From Anaerolineae bacterium (GTDB lineage Bacteria > Chloroflexota > Anaerolineae > Aggregatilineales > Phototrophicaceae), in contig JAJEBE010000062.1 of assembly GCA_022822545.1 (NCBI GenBank), positions 1 to 49,131 of the forward strand: a stretch of 49,131 bases of DNA. Direction: 5' to 3'. This document shows, one piece after another, positions 40,681 through 49,131 of this stretch. The first letter of the stretch is position 1, and every line of letters starts with the position of its first letter. Under the pieces are notes generated by a model, which saw nothing but the letters and a program-made list of their open reading frames with translations, did not search any database and was not told the DNA's origin. Made by a program: the position numbers and the translations under genes.

Positions 40681-40707
40681 TGTAGGGGCGATTCTGTGAA
40701 TCGCCCG
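40681..40707 (+). repeat. GTAGGGGCGA...TCGCCC palindromic repeat
   Basis: TGTAGGGGCGATTctgtgAATCGCCCG, a near-perfect hairpin in the 300-bp gap between the LCP and FHA genes. Confidence 0.75.
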
Positions 40708-40839
40708 AAATCTGCATAATATTGTATTTTCCAATTATCATTACTTTCTTGGATTTACAGAGAAAATGACTTAAGCTGCCGCATGAACGTGTGCCGGCTG
40801 CTTGCGAGTTACTGATTGCCGCCACGCAAAGCCAGCTTA

Positions 40840-40848
40840 TGTTACAAT
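40840..40848 (+). promoter_or_regulatory. Extended -10 (TGtTACAAT) for the FHA-sulfatase pair
   Basis: TG-t-TACAAT ends 34 nt before the FHA start codon. AGGA lies about 10 nt before the ATG. Confidence 0.5.
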
Positions 40849-40882
40849 ATAAGTAAGGCATTTCTTTAGCAGGACCGGCGTC

Positions 40883-41605
40883 ATGGACGAGCAGCAGACA
40901 CCCTTGGCCAAGTTAGTCTGGCTGGATCCCTACACGAGCAAGACCCGCGAACATCCGGTTTGTGAAGGCGACAAGTTAACGATAGGGCGCTCGGCGCTGA
41001 ACGATATTCAGATCGCCGAGGGACATATATCGCGGCAGCACGCGGTCCTCGCTTGCCAGGATGGCGCCTTCACGATTGACGATGTCGGCAGCGCAAACGG
41101 CACCTTCGTTAACGGCGTGCAGGTCTATGGCGAGAACGAACTGACGATCGGCGATGAAGTGCATCTCTTCGTCTCGGTCCTCAAGCTGCTCAGCGCGACC
41201 GACCGAGGACCGCGCGACGCCGCCGACAAGGTATCGGCGGTGGCGGGAGACCGGGCGAGCTTGCGCATCACGCGGGGACCGCAGCAGGGACAAGTATTCG
41301 CCCTGCTCAAGGAAGAGATGTACATCGGCCGCTCGACCCCCAACTCGAATTGGGAGATCGCTTTGCAAGACCCGACCGTTTCTCGTCCGCATGCTTTCCT
41401 GGTGAAGGAGGGCCCGGTGTGGAAGATTTATGACCTGGGCAGCATTAACGGCACCGCGGTCAACAATCAGCCGATCACAGGCGGGAAAGCCAAGACGCTG
41501 CGAGATGGCGACCGCATTGTGTTCGGGGGGACGATGACGGTATTCCACACCGGCTTTCCAGCGCAAATCTCCACCGGTGAAGCGCTCAAGAAGGGCCAGA
41601 CATGA
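40883..41605 (+). CDS. Tandem FHA-domain protein
   Basis: The 240-residue product has two forkhead-associated domains. Domain 1 (residues ~30-85): KLTIGRSALNDIQI, HISRQHAVL, DVGSANGTFVNGV. Domain 2 (residues ~150-215): MYIGRSTPNSNWEI, TVSRPHAFL and DLGSINGTAVNNQ. Both keep the GR, SR-H and NGT signatures that bind phosphothreonine peptides; the second has Pro before His. No other domain is present. Its partner may be a kinase elsewhere; the atypical kinase at 2714-3838 is far away. The stop overlaps the sulfatase ATG (ATGA). Confidence 0.92.
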   Translation: MDEQQTPLAKLVWLDPYTSKTREHPVCEGDKLTIGRSALNDIQIAEGHISRQHAVLACQDGAFTIDDVGSANGTFVNGVQVYGENELTIGDEVHLFVSVLKLLSATDRGPRDAADKVSAVAGDRASLRITRGPQQGQVFALLKEEMYIGRSTPNSNWEIALQDPTVSRPHAFLVKEGPVWKIYDLGSINGTAVNNQPITGGKAKTLRDGDRIVFGGTMTVFHTGFPAQISTGEALKKGQT

Positions 41606-42963
41606 GCAAACCGAATATTGTTTTGATCATCGCCGATGACATGGGTTACGGCGATTTTGGCATTTTCAACGACCAGATTTCTTGTACGCCGCATTTGGAC
41701 GCGCTTGTGGAAGAGGGCATCTGCCTGACGCAGCACTATTCGGCGGCGCCCGTCTGCACACCGGCGCGGGCGGCGCTGATGACCGGACGTTACGCGCAGC
41801 GCACCGGCAGCATCGACACCCTGGAGGCCCGCGGCTTGGACCGCCTGCGCCTTGACGAGACGACGATGGCCGATGTCTTGGGCGGAGCCGGTTATGCCAC
41901 CGGCTTGATCGGCAAGTGGCACAACGGCGCGCTGGACCGGCGTTATCATCCGCGGGCGCGCGGCTTCGGCGAATTTGTTGGCTTCCAGGGCGGCTGGAAT
42001 CCTTATTATCGCTACCGGCTGGATCGCAACGGGGGCATTGAATATGGCGACAAAGACAATTATCTGACGGATGTATTCAGCGATGCCGCCTTGGATTTCA
42101 TCGGGCGGCATCAAGGCGAGCCCTTCTTTCTGCAGCTGGCGTATAACGCGCCGCATTTCCCGCTGGAAGCGCCGGATGCGATCGCGCAGAAATATGTCGA
42201 GCGTGGCTTCAGCCTGGGCGTGAGTTTGCTCTACGCCATGATTGAGGTGATGGACACGGGCATCGGCCGCATCGTCGAAAAGCTGGATGCGCTGGGCATC
42301 GGCGACAATACGATACTCATCTTCACCAGCGACAATGGGCCGGCGCTCGGCGACTGGAATGGCTTTTCACAGCGGCGCTTCAATTACAACTTCAACGGCG
42401 GCAAGGGCACTACTTACGAAGGCGGTATCCGCGTGCCCTTGATATTGCGTTGGCGCGATGGTTTGCCGGGCGCCCTGCGCAGCAGTGAGATGGCGCATTT
42501 CGCCGACTGGTTCCCGACGCTGCTGGGCTTGGCCGGCGTCGATGTGCCGACAGATCTGGCGCTGGATGGCGTCGATATCGCGCCGACCTTGCGCGGCGAG
42601 ACGGGCGCGGCCTATCCGCAGCGCTTCTGGCAGTGGAATCGCTATACGCCGGTCGGGACTTGCAACGCGGCCATGCGCGACGGCGACTGGAAGCTCTTGC
42701 GCCCGCGGATACCCGAGGCGATGGAAGTCCACCCGGCCGACACAGCGCACGATCATGCGATCAAGTATTTCCCCGAGCTTTACCACGATGTGGTCCGCCT
42801 GCCGGAGCCAGCCACCACCCTTCCTTCGCCGCCGCCGCCCCTGCTCTTCAATATCGCCGATGATCCCTTCGAGAAGAACGACCTGGCGGACCAGTATCCA
42901 CAGAAGGCAGCGACCATGGAAGCGGCGCTGGAGCGCTGGTTCGTCGATGTGACCGGAATTTGA
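41602..42963 (+). CDS. Sulfatase (type I, formylglycine-dependent)
   Basis: The 453-residue product has the sulfatase signature: NIVLIIADDMGYGDFG (metal ligands Asp12, Asp13) and CTPARAALMTGRYAQRTG with Cys52 as the residue converted to formylglycine (CxPxR). A metal-ligand stretch SDNGP and KGTTYEGGIRVPLILRW follow. No signal peptide is visible, so it may be cytosolic. The substrate is unknown. Two points of context: it overlaps a tandem-FHA gene, and the window also carries a sulfotransferase at 1355-2500. No formylglycine-generating enzyme gene is nearby. Confidence 0.93.
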   Translation: MSKPNIVLIIADDMGYGDFGIFNDQISCTPHLDALVEEGICLTQHYSAAPVCTPARAALMTGRYAQRTGSIDTLEARGLDRLRLDETTMADVLGGAGYATGLIGKWHNGALDRRYHPRARGFGEFVGFQGGWNPYYRYRLDRNGGIEYGDKDNYLTDVFSDAALDFIGRHQGEPFFLQLAYNAPHFPLEAPDAIAQKYVERGFSLGVSLLYAMIEVMDTGIGRIVEKLDALGIGDNTILIFTSDNGPALGDWNGFSQRRFNYNFNGGKGTTYEGGIRVPLILRWRDGLPGALRSSEMAHFADWFPTLLGLAGVDVPTDLALDGVDIAPTLRGETGAAYPQRFWQWNRYTPVGTCNAAMRDGDWKLLRPRIPEAMEVHPADTAHDHAIKYFPELYHDVVRLPEPATTLPSPPPPLLFNIADDPFEKNDLADQYPQKAATMEAALERWFVDVTGI

Positions 42964-42983
42964 CTTCCGGCGTAGTTGTCACA

Positions 42984-43022
42984 TTTTTTCACCGCAGAGA
43001 GCACAGAAGGGCACAAAGCATT
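42984..43022 (+). repeat. ACCGCAGAGAGCACAGAAGG-type dispersed repeat
   Basis: TTTTTTCACCGCAGAGAGCA followed by CAGAAGGGCACAAAGCA, a member of the ACCACAGAGG family, in the gap after the sulfatase. Confidence 0.65.
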
Positions 43023-43084
43023 TTCCCCATACAAGCGTGGTGACCGAACTAGATTAGCTCCACATTTGCTCGCGCATCACAACT

Positions 43085-43111
43085 TGTAGGGGCGAGCCAT
43101 TGGGTCGCCCG
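43085..43111 (+). repeat. GTAGGGGCGA...TCGCCC palindromic repeat
   Basis: TTGTAGGGGCGAgccattgggTCGCCCG in the same gap as the ACCGCAGAG-type repeat, so the two families co-occur. Confidence 0.75.
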
Positions 43112-43241
43112 TCTATTCCTTTGTGACCATGCCAAAGCGCCCCTATGAACAAAACGGACAAGGTGTACGCCTTTGCCTGGACGCGGCGATGCGTTAGAGT
43201 ATTGCGGTGACACAGCCGAAGGCAGCGAGACGGACAAGATC

Positions 43242-44591
43242 ATGACCCATACCCTATTGCGTGAAAACGCCGATCTGGCGACTGCCGTCGGCATCCTGGA
43301 TGACTGGACGGCGCACCGGCTGCGGCTGCGGCATCAGCCGGGCCTGGCGCTGGGCATCGTTTACGCCGGCGAATTGCTCTGGGGCAAGGGCTATGGCCTG
43401 GCCGACCTGGAGGCGGGCACGCCGGTCACGCTGGACAGTCGCTTCCGCATCGCCAGCATCACCAAGACTTTCACCGCAACCGGCATTTTGCAGCTGCGCG
43501 ATGCCGGCAAGCTGGGTTTGGATGACCCGGTCTCGCGGCATCTGGACTGGTTTGACCTGCGCTATGAGGACGCGCCGGAAATCACGATACGCAATCTGCT
43601 GACGCATACGGCCGGCTTGCCGCGCGATTCGAAGAACGCAATGTGGACGGAGTGCGACGCGCCGGCTTGGGCTGACTTCGTCCGCGACACCCGGTCGCGG
43701 GCCTTGACGCGCCCGCCCTACCAGAATTTCGCCTACAGCAATCTGGGCTACTCGCTGCTTGGCGGGATCATCGAGGCGGTATCGGGGCGGCGCTGGGCGG
43801 ACTACCTGCGGGCGAATGTGCTGGATCCGCTGGGCATGAGCGAGACGCGGCCGGCCCCGAGCGCCGATGATCCGCTTTTGGCGACCGGCTACACCCGCGA
43901 AAAAGACGGCCGCCGCGACGCCTTCCCCTTCTGGTTGATGAAAGGCTTCGAGGCCTCGGCGAACTTCGCCTCGTCGGTGAACGATCTGGTCAAATACGCC
44001 GGCTTTCATCTGGGCTTGACCGATGGCGCGGTGCTATCGCCTTATACGCTTGCGGACATGCACCGCGTTCACTGGCTGAATGAAAACTGGCAGGGCGGCT
44101 ACGGCTTGGGCATGGGCTTGCACCGCAGCAACGATTGGGAAATCAGCGGGCATGGCGGCGGCTACCCCGGCTACTTGACCGCCTTCAGCCTCTGCCGCAA
44201 GCACAAGGCAGGCGTCATCGCCCTGACCAATGCGCTGGGCAGCGATCCGCATGTATACGTCGAGCAGGCTTACAAACTGGTTCTGCCCGAGATCATCAAG
44301 GCGACGGCGGAAGACAAGCCGGCCGCGCAAGAAGATTGGGCGCGTTATGTCGGCGTCTACGAGAGCGAGTGGGATCGGCAGAAGGTGGTCGTCCGCGAGG
44401 GTCAGTTGCAGATCGTGAGTCTGGAGTACCTCGACGACCCGCCGACAATATTGGAGCCGACCGATGAGGCGGGCGTCTTCACCTTGAAGCAGGCGGGGCA
44501 GTCGAATGAGACGCTGCGCTTCGAGTTGGATGATGACGGCAATGTCCTGCGCATGTGGGAGCGGAATGAGTATAGTCGACGGGTGGAGTAG
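43242..44591 (+). CDS. Serine hydrolase, class C beta-lactamase/penicillin-binding-protein-like
   Basis: Start ATG 43242 (an upstream frame from 43173 has no signal or homology). The 449-residue product has the S-x-x-K nucleophile ASITKTF (Ser72, Lys75), the Y-x-N motif AYSNLGY (Tyr165, Asn167) and a C-terminal HGGGYPGY in place of KTG. The last ~100 residues (TAEDKPAAQEDWARYVGVYESEW) form a lipocalin-like or DUF3471-type domain. It resembles the Pab87/esterase EstB group, which act on peptides or esters. No signal peptide is visible, so antibiotic hydrolysis is unlikely. Confidence 0.9.
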   Translation: MTHTLLRENADLATAVGILDDWTAHRLRLRHQPGLALGIVYAGELLWGKGYGLADLEAGTPVTLDSRFRIASITKTFTATGILQLRDAGKLGLDDPVSRHLDWFDLRYEDAPEITIRNLLTHTAGLPRDSKNAMWTECDAPAWADFVRDTRSRALTRPPYQNFAYSNLGYSLLGGIIEAVSGRRWADYLRANVLDPLGMSETRPAPSADDPLLATGYTREKDGRRDAFPFWLMKGFEASANFASSVNDLVKYAGFHLGLTDGAVLSPYTLADMHRVHWLNENWQGGYGLGMGLHRSNDWEISGHGGGYPGYLTAFSLCRKHKAGVIALTNALGSDPHVYVEQAYKLVLPEIIKATAEDKPAAQEDWARYVGVYESEWDRQKVVVREGQLQIVSLEYLDDPPTILEPTDEAGVFTLKQAGQSNETLRFELDDDGNVLRMWERNEYSRRVE

Positions 44592-44607
44592 GCGGTACGG
44601 AAAGAAT

Positions 44608-44790
44608 CAACCACAGAGGACACAGAAGTAGAACCAACAAAGTAATGAGAAAAATATTGCAAGGTAAAGAGAATGGTAAAACCGAAATCATTGTAGGGGC
44701 GACTGACGGGCTGTGTCTACGCGCCCCTGTAAGTCGCCCGCTTACAACATCCACTACATTTCATTTGCCGCATGACTAACTTGGTTTTAC
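44608..44790 (+). repeat. ~170-bp composite repeat, inverted partner at 48961-49131
   Basis: It starts with an ACCACAGAGGACACAGAAG unit, then AGAACCAACAAAGTAATGAG and ATCATTGTAGGGGCGACTGA, the long palindrome GGGCGACTGACGGG and its partner, and ends CATGACTAACTTGGTTTTAC. The same sequence, reverse-complemented and about 85% alike by eye, occupies 48961-49131. The palindrome carries an inner GACTG...TAGTC stretch absent from the short copies. Confidence 0.85.
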
Positions 44791-44811
44791 TGAGAGCACA
44801 GAGGAAAGATT

Positions 44812-45849
44812 ATGCCCGTAATCGGAGCCCAGAAACTAACCGACATCACCGCGCGGATCCTGGCAGCCGCCGGCGCGCGAGACGACTACGCCGCCATCGT
44901 GGCCGAGCACCTGGTCAACGCCAACCTGGCCGGGCATGATTCTCATGGCGTGATTCGCACGCCGCATTATGTCCGCTCGATAGAAAAAGGCGACCTCAAG
45001 CCAACGGCCGCGCCCGAAATCGTCGCCGAGACCGCTTCGATGGCGCAGGTCTGCGGCAACTGGACCTTTGGCCAGGTCATCGCCAAGGGGGCGACCGAGA
45101 TCGCTATCGACAAAGCGCGCGCCCAGGGCATCGGCTTGGTCTCGATGTATCACGAGGGGCATACCGGCCGGCTCGGTACTTATGCCGAGATGGGCGCGGC
45201 AGCCGGCATGGCCTCCATGATTTGGGACGGCTGCATCGGCGGACCCCGCTCGGTGGTGCTGCCGCTGAACGGCACAGGGCGCAAGATCGGCGCCAATCCC
45301 ATCGCCATCGGTTTCCCCAGCGCGGCGCACGGCGCAGTCATCCTCGATTTCGCCACCTCGATTTCGGCGGCGGGCAAGGTGATGGTGGCGGTGGACAAAG
45401 GCGAGCAATTGCCGGGCGACTGGATCGTTGATGCCGATTGGCAGCCGACCAGCGATCCGACGCAGTTGGCCAAAGGCGGCGCGCTGCGGCCGATGGGTTT
45501 GCCTTACGTCGGGCACAAGGGTTATGCGCTGGCGATGATGGTGGGCTTGTTCAGCCTGATGGCATCGCTGCCGTCGGACGCCCAGCCGCCGCTGGAAGAC
45601 CGCTGGGGCACAGTCATCCTGATGATCGATATCTCGCGCTTCGGTCCGCTGGATGTCTTTCAGAAGCAAGTAGATACGGTCATTGACTTCGTGAAGGAAG
45701 ACCCGCTGGAGGGCGAAGTCTTGTATCCGGGCGAGGTGGAAGCGCGGCGGCGGGCCGAGCGGCTGGCGAATGGCATCGACTTGCCCGCGGCCACCTGGGC
45801 CGAGATCAGCGCCTGCGCCGAGGGCTTGGGGCTTGCCGTCGATTCCTAG
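44812..45849 (+). CDS. Malate/L-lactate dehydrogenase family (Ldh_2) oxidoreductase
   Basis: The 345-residue product has the Ldh_2 hallmarks: VNANLAGHDSHGVIRTPHYV near residue 40, GLVSMYHEGHTGRLGTYAEMGAAAGM, PLNGTGRKIGANPIAIGFP and PYVGHKGYALAMMV. The family reduces 2-oxoacids with NAD(P)H (malate, ureidoglycolate, 2,3-diketo-L-gulonate and others), and the substrate is not decided by these motifs. The ribosome site GAGGAAAG, placed 7 nt before the ATG, lies in the CACAGAGG repeat next to the 44608-44790 element. Confidence 0.9.
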   Translation: MPVIGAQKLTDITARILAAAGARDDYAAIVAEHLVNANLAGHDSHGVIRTPHYVRSIEKGDLKPTAAPEIVAETASMAQVCGNWTFGQVIAKGATEIAIDKARAQGIGLVSMYHEGHTGRLGTYAEMGAAAGMASMIWDGCIGGPRSVVLPLNGTGRKIGANPIAIGFPSAAHGAVILDFATSISAAGKVMVAVDKGEQLPGDWIVDADWQPTSDPTQLAKGGALRPMGLPYVGHKGYALAMMVGLFSLMASLPSDAQPPLEDRWGTVILMIDISRFGPLDVFQKQVDTVIDFVKEDPLEGEVLYPGEVEARRRAERLANGIDLPAATWAEISACAEGLGLAVDS

Positions 45850-45871
45850 CGGAGATTCGACCGGTTTCTCA

Positions 45872-46014
45872 AACCACAGCCGCTCGCAAGTCGTGACTTG
45901 GCTCACACAAAATAACGAAGCGATCCAATTCGCAAGCTGTATGGGCGGCTCTGTTAGTCACCCGAACGCGGTTATGTAACAATTGAAGGGGTTGATATAT
46001 GAGCCGCCCATACA
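45872..46014 (+). repeat. Dispersed composite repeat (longest short copy)
   Basis: ACCACAGCCGCTCGCAAGTC (45873-45892), GACTTGGCTCACACAAAATA, then TGTATGGGCGGCTCTGTTAG and a distal arm ATGAGCCGCCCATACAGG (45998-46015). The terminal arms TGTATGGGCGGCT and AGCCGCCCATACA are exact inverted repeats that enclose about 55 bp. Confidence 0.8.
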
Positions 46015-46044
46015 GGATTCGCCAGAAAACACGGTTATTGGACA

Positions 46045-46992
46045 ATGCCATCCCAAGCTGAACTCTACCAGAATCTACGGCACGCGACGGATCTTGAGTC
46101 CCGGCGAGATTGCGCTCTGCAGTTGCTGGCGCGAACGAATAGCCGGCAATATCTGGATGAATGCCTGCGCGTCCTGAAGTCGGAAGCGGCGCGCGCGCTG
46201 CTGGACGAGTCTCATCGGCCCGTCTTGCGAGAGAAGTACCTGCGCTTCCACGCCGATGGCAAGCGAGACAAAGCCGGCATGTTGCGTGAAGGCCTCACGC
46301 GCTTGCTGGTGCATATCGAGCATCCGGACGATGCCGATATCTACCGACTCGGCATCGAAACCTATTATTTGCAGCCTGTCGACGATGTGGCGCAGAACTT
46401 GCGGGCGGTCGCGCTGGCCGGTCTGGCGCCGATCGATCCGCCGCTGGCTTGCTTGTATGCGGCGCGTTTTTTGGGCGAGCCTTTCACGTCAGTCTTCAAT
46501 TGCGAGCCGGCGCTGACGGGCGTGGATGTCCTGGTGGCGTCGAATCAGCGTTTGCCCATTTACCAGTTTCTGCTGCGCGATGGAGTCGCGATGGCGCGGT
46601 CGGCGCGGGGCGAACTGTCGGGCAAGGCGTTGGAATCGCTCGGTGAGGATTTCCCGCTTCATTTGTATGAGGCTCTGATTGAGCAATACAGCGAGATCGA
46701 CCAACCGACCGCCTCAATGGGCATCATCAATTACGTAATCGAAAGGCGCGCCGAAGCGCTGTATGACCGCCTGGAGGCGCTGATTCTTGACACGTCGGAC
46801 GCCGACCTGCGGCGCTACGGCCTGGTGATGATGGCGGCGGCGCGCGATGATGAACTCAGCGACCGGCTGCTGCGCATGGCGCGGCGGGCGCGGCGGGAGG
46901 ATCTGCCGCTCTTCATCGACGCGCTGGAAATCTGCCGGCGCCCGGAGCGCGACGCCGTATTGAAGACCCTGCGCAAACGAAATACGCGATAG
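46045..46992 (+). CDS. Hypothetical helical protein, HEAT-like
   Basis: This 315-residue, almost entirely helical protein has repeated patterns of the ARM/HEAT type (for example LRAVALAGLAPIDPPLACLYAARFL and LRRYGLVMMAAARDDELSDRLLRMA). The N-terminal 100 residues are helical with SRRDCALQLLARTNSRQYLDECLRVL. No signal peptide, Cys motif or enzyme motif is seen, so a scaffolding or binding role is guessed. The family is unrecognised. No close ribosome site was found before the ATG. Confidence 0.7.
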   Translation: MPSQAELYQNLRHATDLESRRDCALQLLARTNSRQYLDECLRVLKSEAARALLDESHRPVLREKYLRFHADGKRDKAGMLREGLTRLLVHIEHPDDADIYRLGIETYYLQPVDDVAQNLRAVALAGLAPIDPPLACLYAARFLGEPFTSVFNCEPALTGVDVLVASNQRLPIYQFLLRDGVAMARSARGELSGKALESLGEDFPLHLYEALIEQYSEIDQPTASMGIINYVIERRAEALYDRLEALILDTSDADLRRYGLVMMAAARDDELSDRLLRMARRARREDLPLFIDALEICRRPERDAVLKTLRKRNTR

Positions 46993-47030
46993 CCGCGCGG
47001 ATACCCGACTGTCCTCAACCAAGCGGCTGG

Positions 47031-48257
<1,227 letters not shown>

Positions 48258-48638
48258 TGGGTCATCCTTTGCGCGTTTGAGTTTGAAATCTGAGGCATTG
48301 TGCCTGAGGCCTTGTCGCCTGCCTAGTCGAAATCAATGCAGCCGCGTAGCGCCATCCAGTGGGGAGTGGTGAATCTCAAGGATACAGGACATATCCCGAA
48401 TTCCATGCTAGGGGGATTCATCACAGAGACACAGAGGTTTTTGGACGGCAAGGTCGAAGTTGTCATATCAATGGTATGCGCCACTGCCGTCGTTATTGGC
48501 ATTATGGGCATCTTTGCGGGCGGGCTTGGGTTTTGGCGGCGGTTGAATGGAGGCGGCGGGAGCAAGCGCGAGGGTATCGGATTGTTGATGATTATTAGGA
48601 GTATATCTGACATTGTCCGTTTGTCGGACAAAGAAAAA
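48258..48638. other. Non-coding stretch with one dispersed repeat
   Basis: The gap upstream of the cyclophilin gene. A repeat of the ACCACAGAGG type lies at 48419-48442 (ATTCATCACAGAGACACAGAGG). Long frames on both strands here have no ribosome site and overlap one another, so no gene is called. Confidence 0.5.
48419..48442 (+). repeat. CACAGAGACACAGAGG dispersed repeat
   Basis: ATCACAGAGACACAGAGGTT, a short member of the ACCACAGAGG family. Confidence 0.65.
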
Positions 48639-48676
48639 CTATTTTCGGACAAAGTCGCTATTTTCGGACAAAGTCG
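48639..48676. repeat. Exact 19-bp tandem repeat with adjoining palindrome
   Basis: CTATTTTCGGACAAAGTCG occurs twice head-to-tail (48639-48657 and 48658-48676). A third, diverged CGGACAAAG at 48625-48633 forms the right arm of the hairpin TTGTCCG-tttgt-CGGACAA (48613-48631). This resembles clustered protein-binding sites. Confidence 0.85.
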
Positions 48677-48815
48677 TGATTTGTGGGCCGGGCAGATTTT
48701 GTGGCGGCGGCGGGCAGGCTTGCAAGCGGGCGGGCGGGGTTGAAGTCGTCGTGATATGGAGCCGGTCCATGGCCTGGCGTTTTTCAGGGTCTGAGAAGTT
48801 TTTGATATTGGGCAT
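48639..48815 (-). CDS. Possible small 58-residue protein
   Basis: The ATG at 48815 follows GAGGA by 7 nt and an extended -10 (48846-48854) by 30 nt. The product starts MPNIKNFSDPEKRQAMDRLH, is Pro-rich in the middle and ends SENSDFVRK; its stop lies at the edge of the 19-bp tandem repeat. The N-terminal part looks like genuine protein, while the Pro-rich middle looks like low-complexity or eroded sequence. It may be the remnant of a longer gene that the tandem repeat has interrupted. No family recognised. Confidence 0.35.
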   Translation of the reverse strand: MPNIKNFSDPEKRQAMDRLHITTTSTPPARLQACPPPPQNLPGPQITTLSENSDFVRK

Positions 48816-48845
48816 GGCTGTCCTCAGTTGCTTGGGATTGGAGCT

Positions 48846-48854
48846 ATTATAGCA
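48846..48854 (-). promoter_or_regulatory. Extended -10 (TGcTATAAT) on the minus strand
   Basis: A perfect extended -10 directs transcription leftwards into the 58-residue frame and possibly the cyclophilin gene ~560 nt further on. It supports the small gene or a short non-coding RNA. Confidence 0.45.
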
Positions 48855-48960
48855 CAGGCGTTCTGAAATGCAAGAGTTGAGTGCGGCGATTTTGCGGCGC
48901 GACGAAAATCGCGGGCCTGCCGCTCGTTTCAGCCGCCCCCTGCCGCCTGCCGCTATCGCA

Positions 48961-49131
48961 GTAATTCCAAGTTAGTCATGCGAAGAATGGCAGGTAGCGG
49001 ATGTTGCAAGCGGGCGACTCACAGGGGCGCGTAGACACAGCCCGTCAGTCGCCCCTACAATGATCTCGGTGATTTGCCATTCTTTTTACCAGGCAATAAT
49101 TTCTCATTACTTTGTTGGTTCTACTTCTATG
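48961..49131 (-). repeat. Inverted copy of the 44608-44790 composite repeat, cut by window end
   Basis: Read on the minus strand it runs AGAAGTAGAACCAACAAAGT, ATCATTGTAGGGGCGACTGA, then the same palindrome, ending CATGACTAACTTGGAATTAC at 48961. The window ends within or just at its outer edge. Confidence 0.85.

Noticed and set aside
43242..44591. Antibiotic-resistance beta-lactamase
   Set aside because: SxxK and YxN are present but there is no signal peptide, KTG is replaced by HGG, and a C-terminal lipocalin-like domain is attached; an esterase or peptidase role is more likely.
48336..48743. 135-codon frame on the plus strand in the last kilobase
   Set aside because: Contains a dispersed repeat and the tandem 19-mers, has no ribosome site and lacks protein-like composition after codon 70.

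Overview
The window is about 49 kb of GC-rich, densely coded DNA from a free-living bacterium, probably a member of the Chloroflexota (Anaerolineae-like). This is an inference. It rests on the combination of an F420-0 gamma-glutamyl ligase, VanW, LytR-CpsA-Psr, CAP/LysM and BatA-like surface proteins, many secreted SH3b/WD40/FHA-type proteins, and many dispersed short intergenic repeats. No rRNA, tRNA, prophage, complete insertion sequence or CRISPR array was recognised.

Layout. 1-2.5 kb: a crotonase gene cut by the window start, then a protein resembling a 5'-nucleotidase metallophosphatase that has lost its metal ligands, then a sulfotransferase, all in overlapping frames. 2.7-9.8 kb: an atypical protein kinase (-), a secreted TSP3/SH3b/propeller protein, CofE, an orphan periplasmic substrate-binding protein, and a SWIM zinc-finger gene with a promoter, leader ORF and terminator in front of it. 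9.9-22.5 kb is defence-rich. It holds a SacI-like endonuclease with a D12-class methyltransferase, then VanW and a sucrase/ferredoxin-like protein. Next comes a complete controller-protein restriction-modification system with visible C-boxes in front of both transcription units. Housekeeping genes follow (FetA-like ATPase, TrmD, GNAT, YjjX-like, FetB-like), and the stretch ends in a two-gene unit of an AAA ATPase and a PIN-like nuclease.

22.6-32.6 kb: a YcaQ-type DNA glycosylase, a BatA/VWA membrane protein, a FAD oxidoreductase pair, and a Fur-family regulator translationally coupled to a thiolase and a fused 3-oxoacid CoA-transferase. The regulator-thiolase-transferase unit looks like ketone-body or beta-ketoadipate-type acyl-CoA metabolism. 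A class IV aminotransferase closes the region. 32.7-41.6 kb: a CAP/LysM protein, TetR, ECF sigma factor, subtilase, nitrilase plus GatC, DfsB-like protein, LCP ligase and a tandem FHA protein. 41.6-49 kb: sulfatase, serine beta-lactamase-like hydrolase, Ldh_2-type dehydrogenase, a helical protein and a secreted cyclophilin. The last 0.9 kb is repeat-rich and holds at most one small gene.

Two global patterns stand out. First, promoters recur as an extended -10 of the form TGnTAnnnT, several of them only 6-8 nt before an ATG, which suggests leaderless mRNAs. Second, intergenic spaces are filled by two families of short dispersed repeats, a GTAGGGGCGA...TCGCCC palindrome and an ACCACAGAGG-type repeat, plus a ~170 bp composite present as an inverted pair at 44.6 and 49.0 kb.
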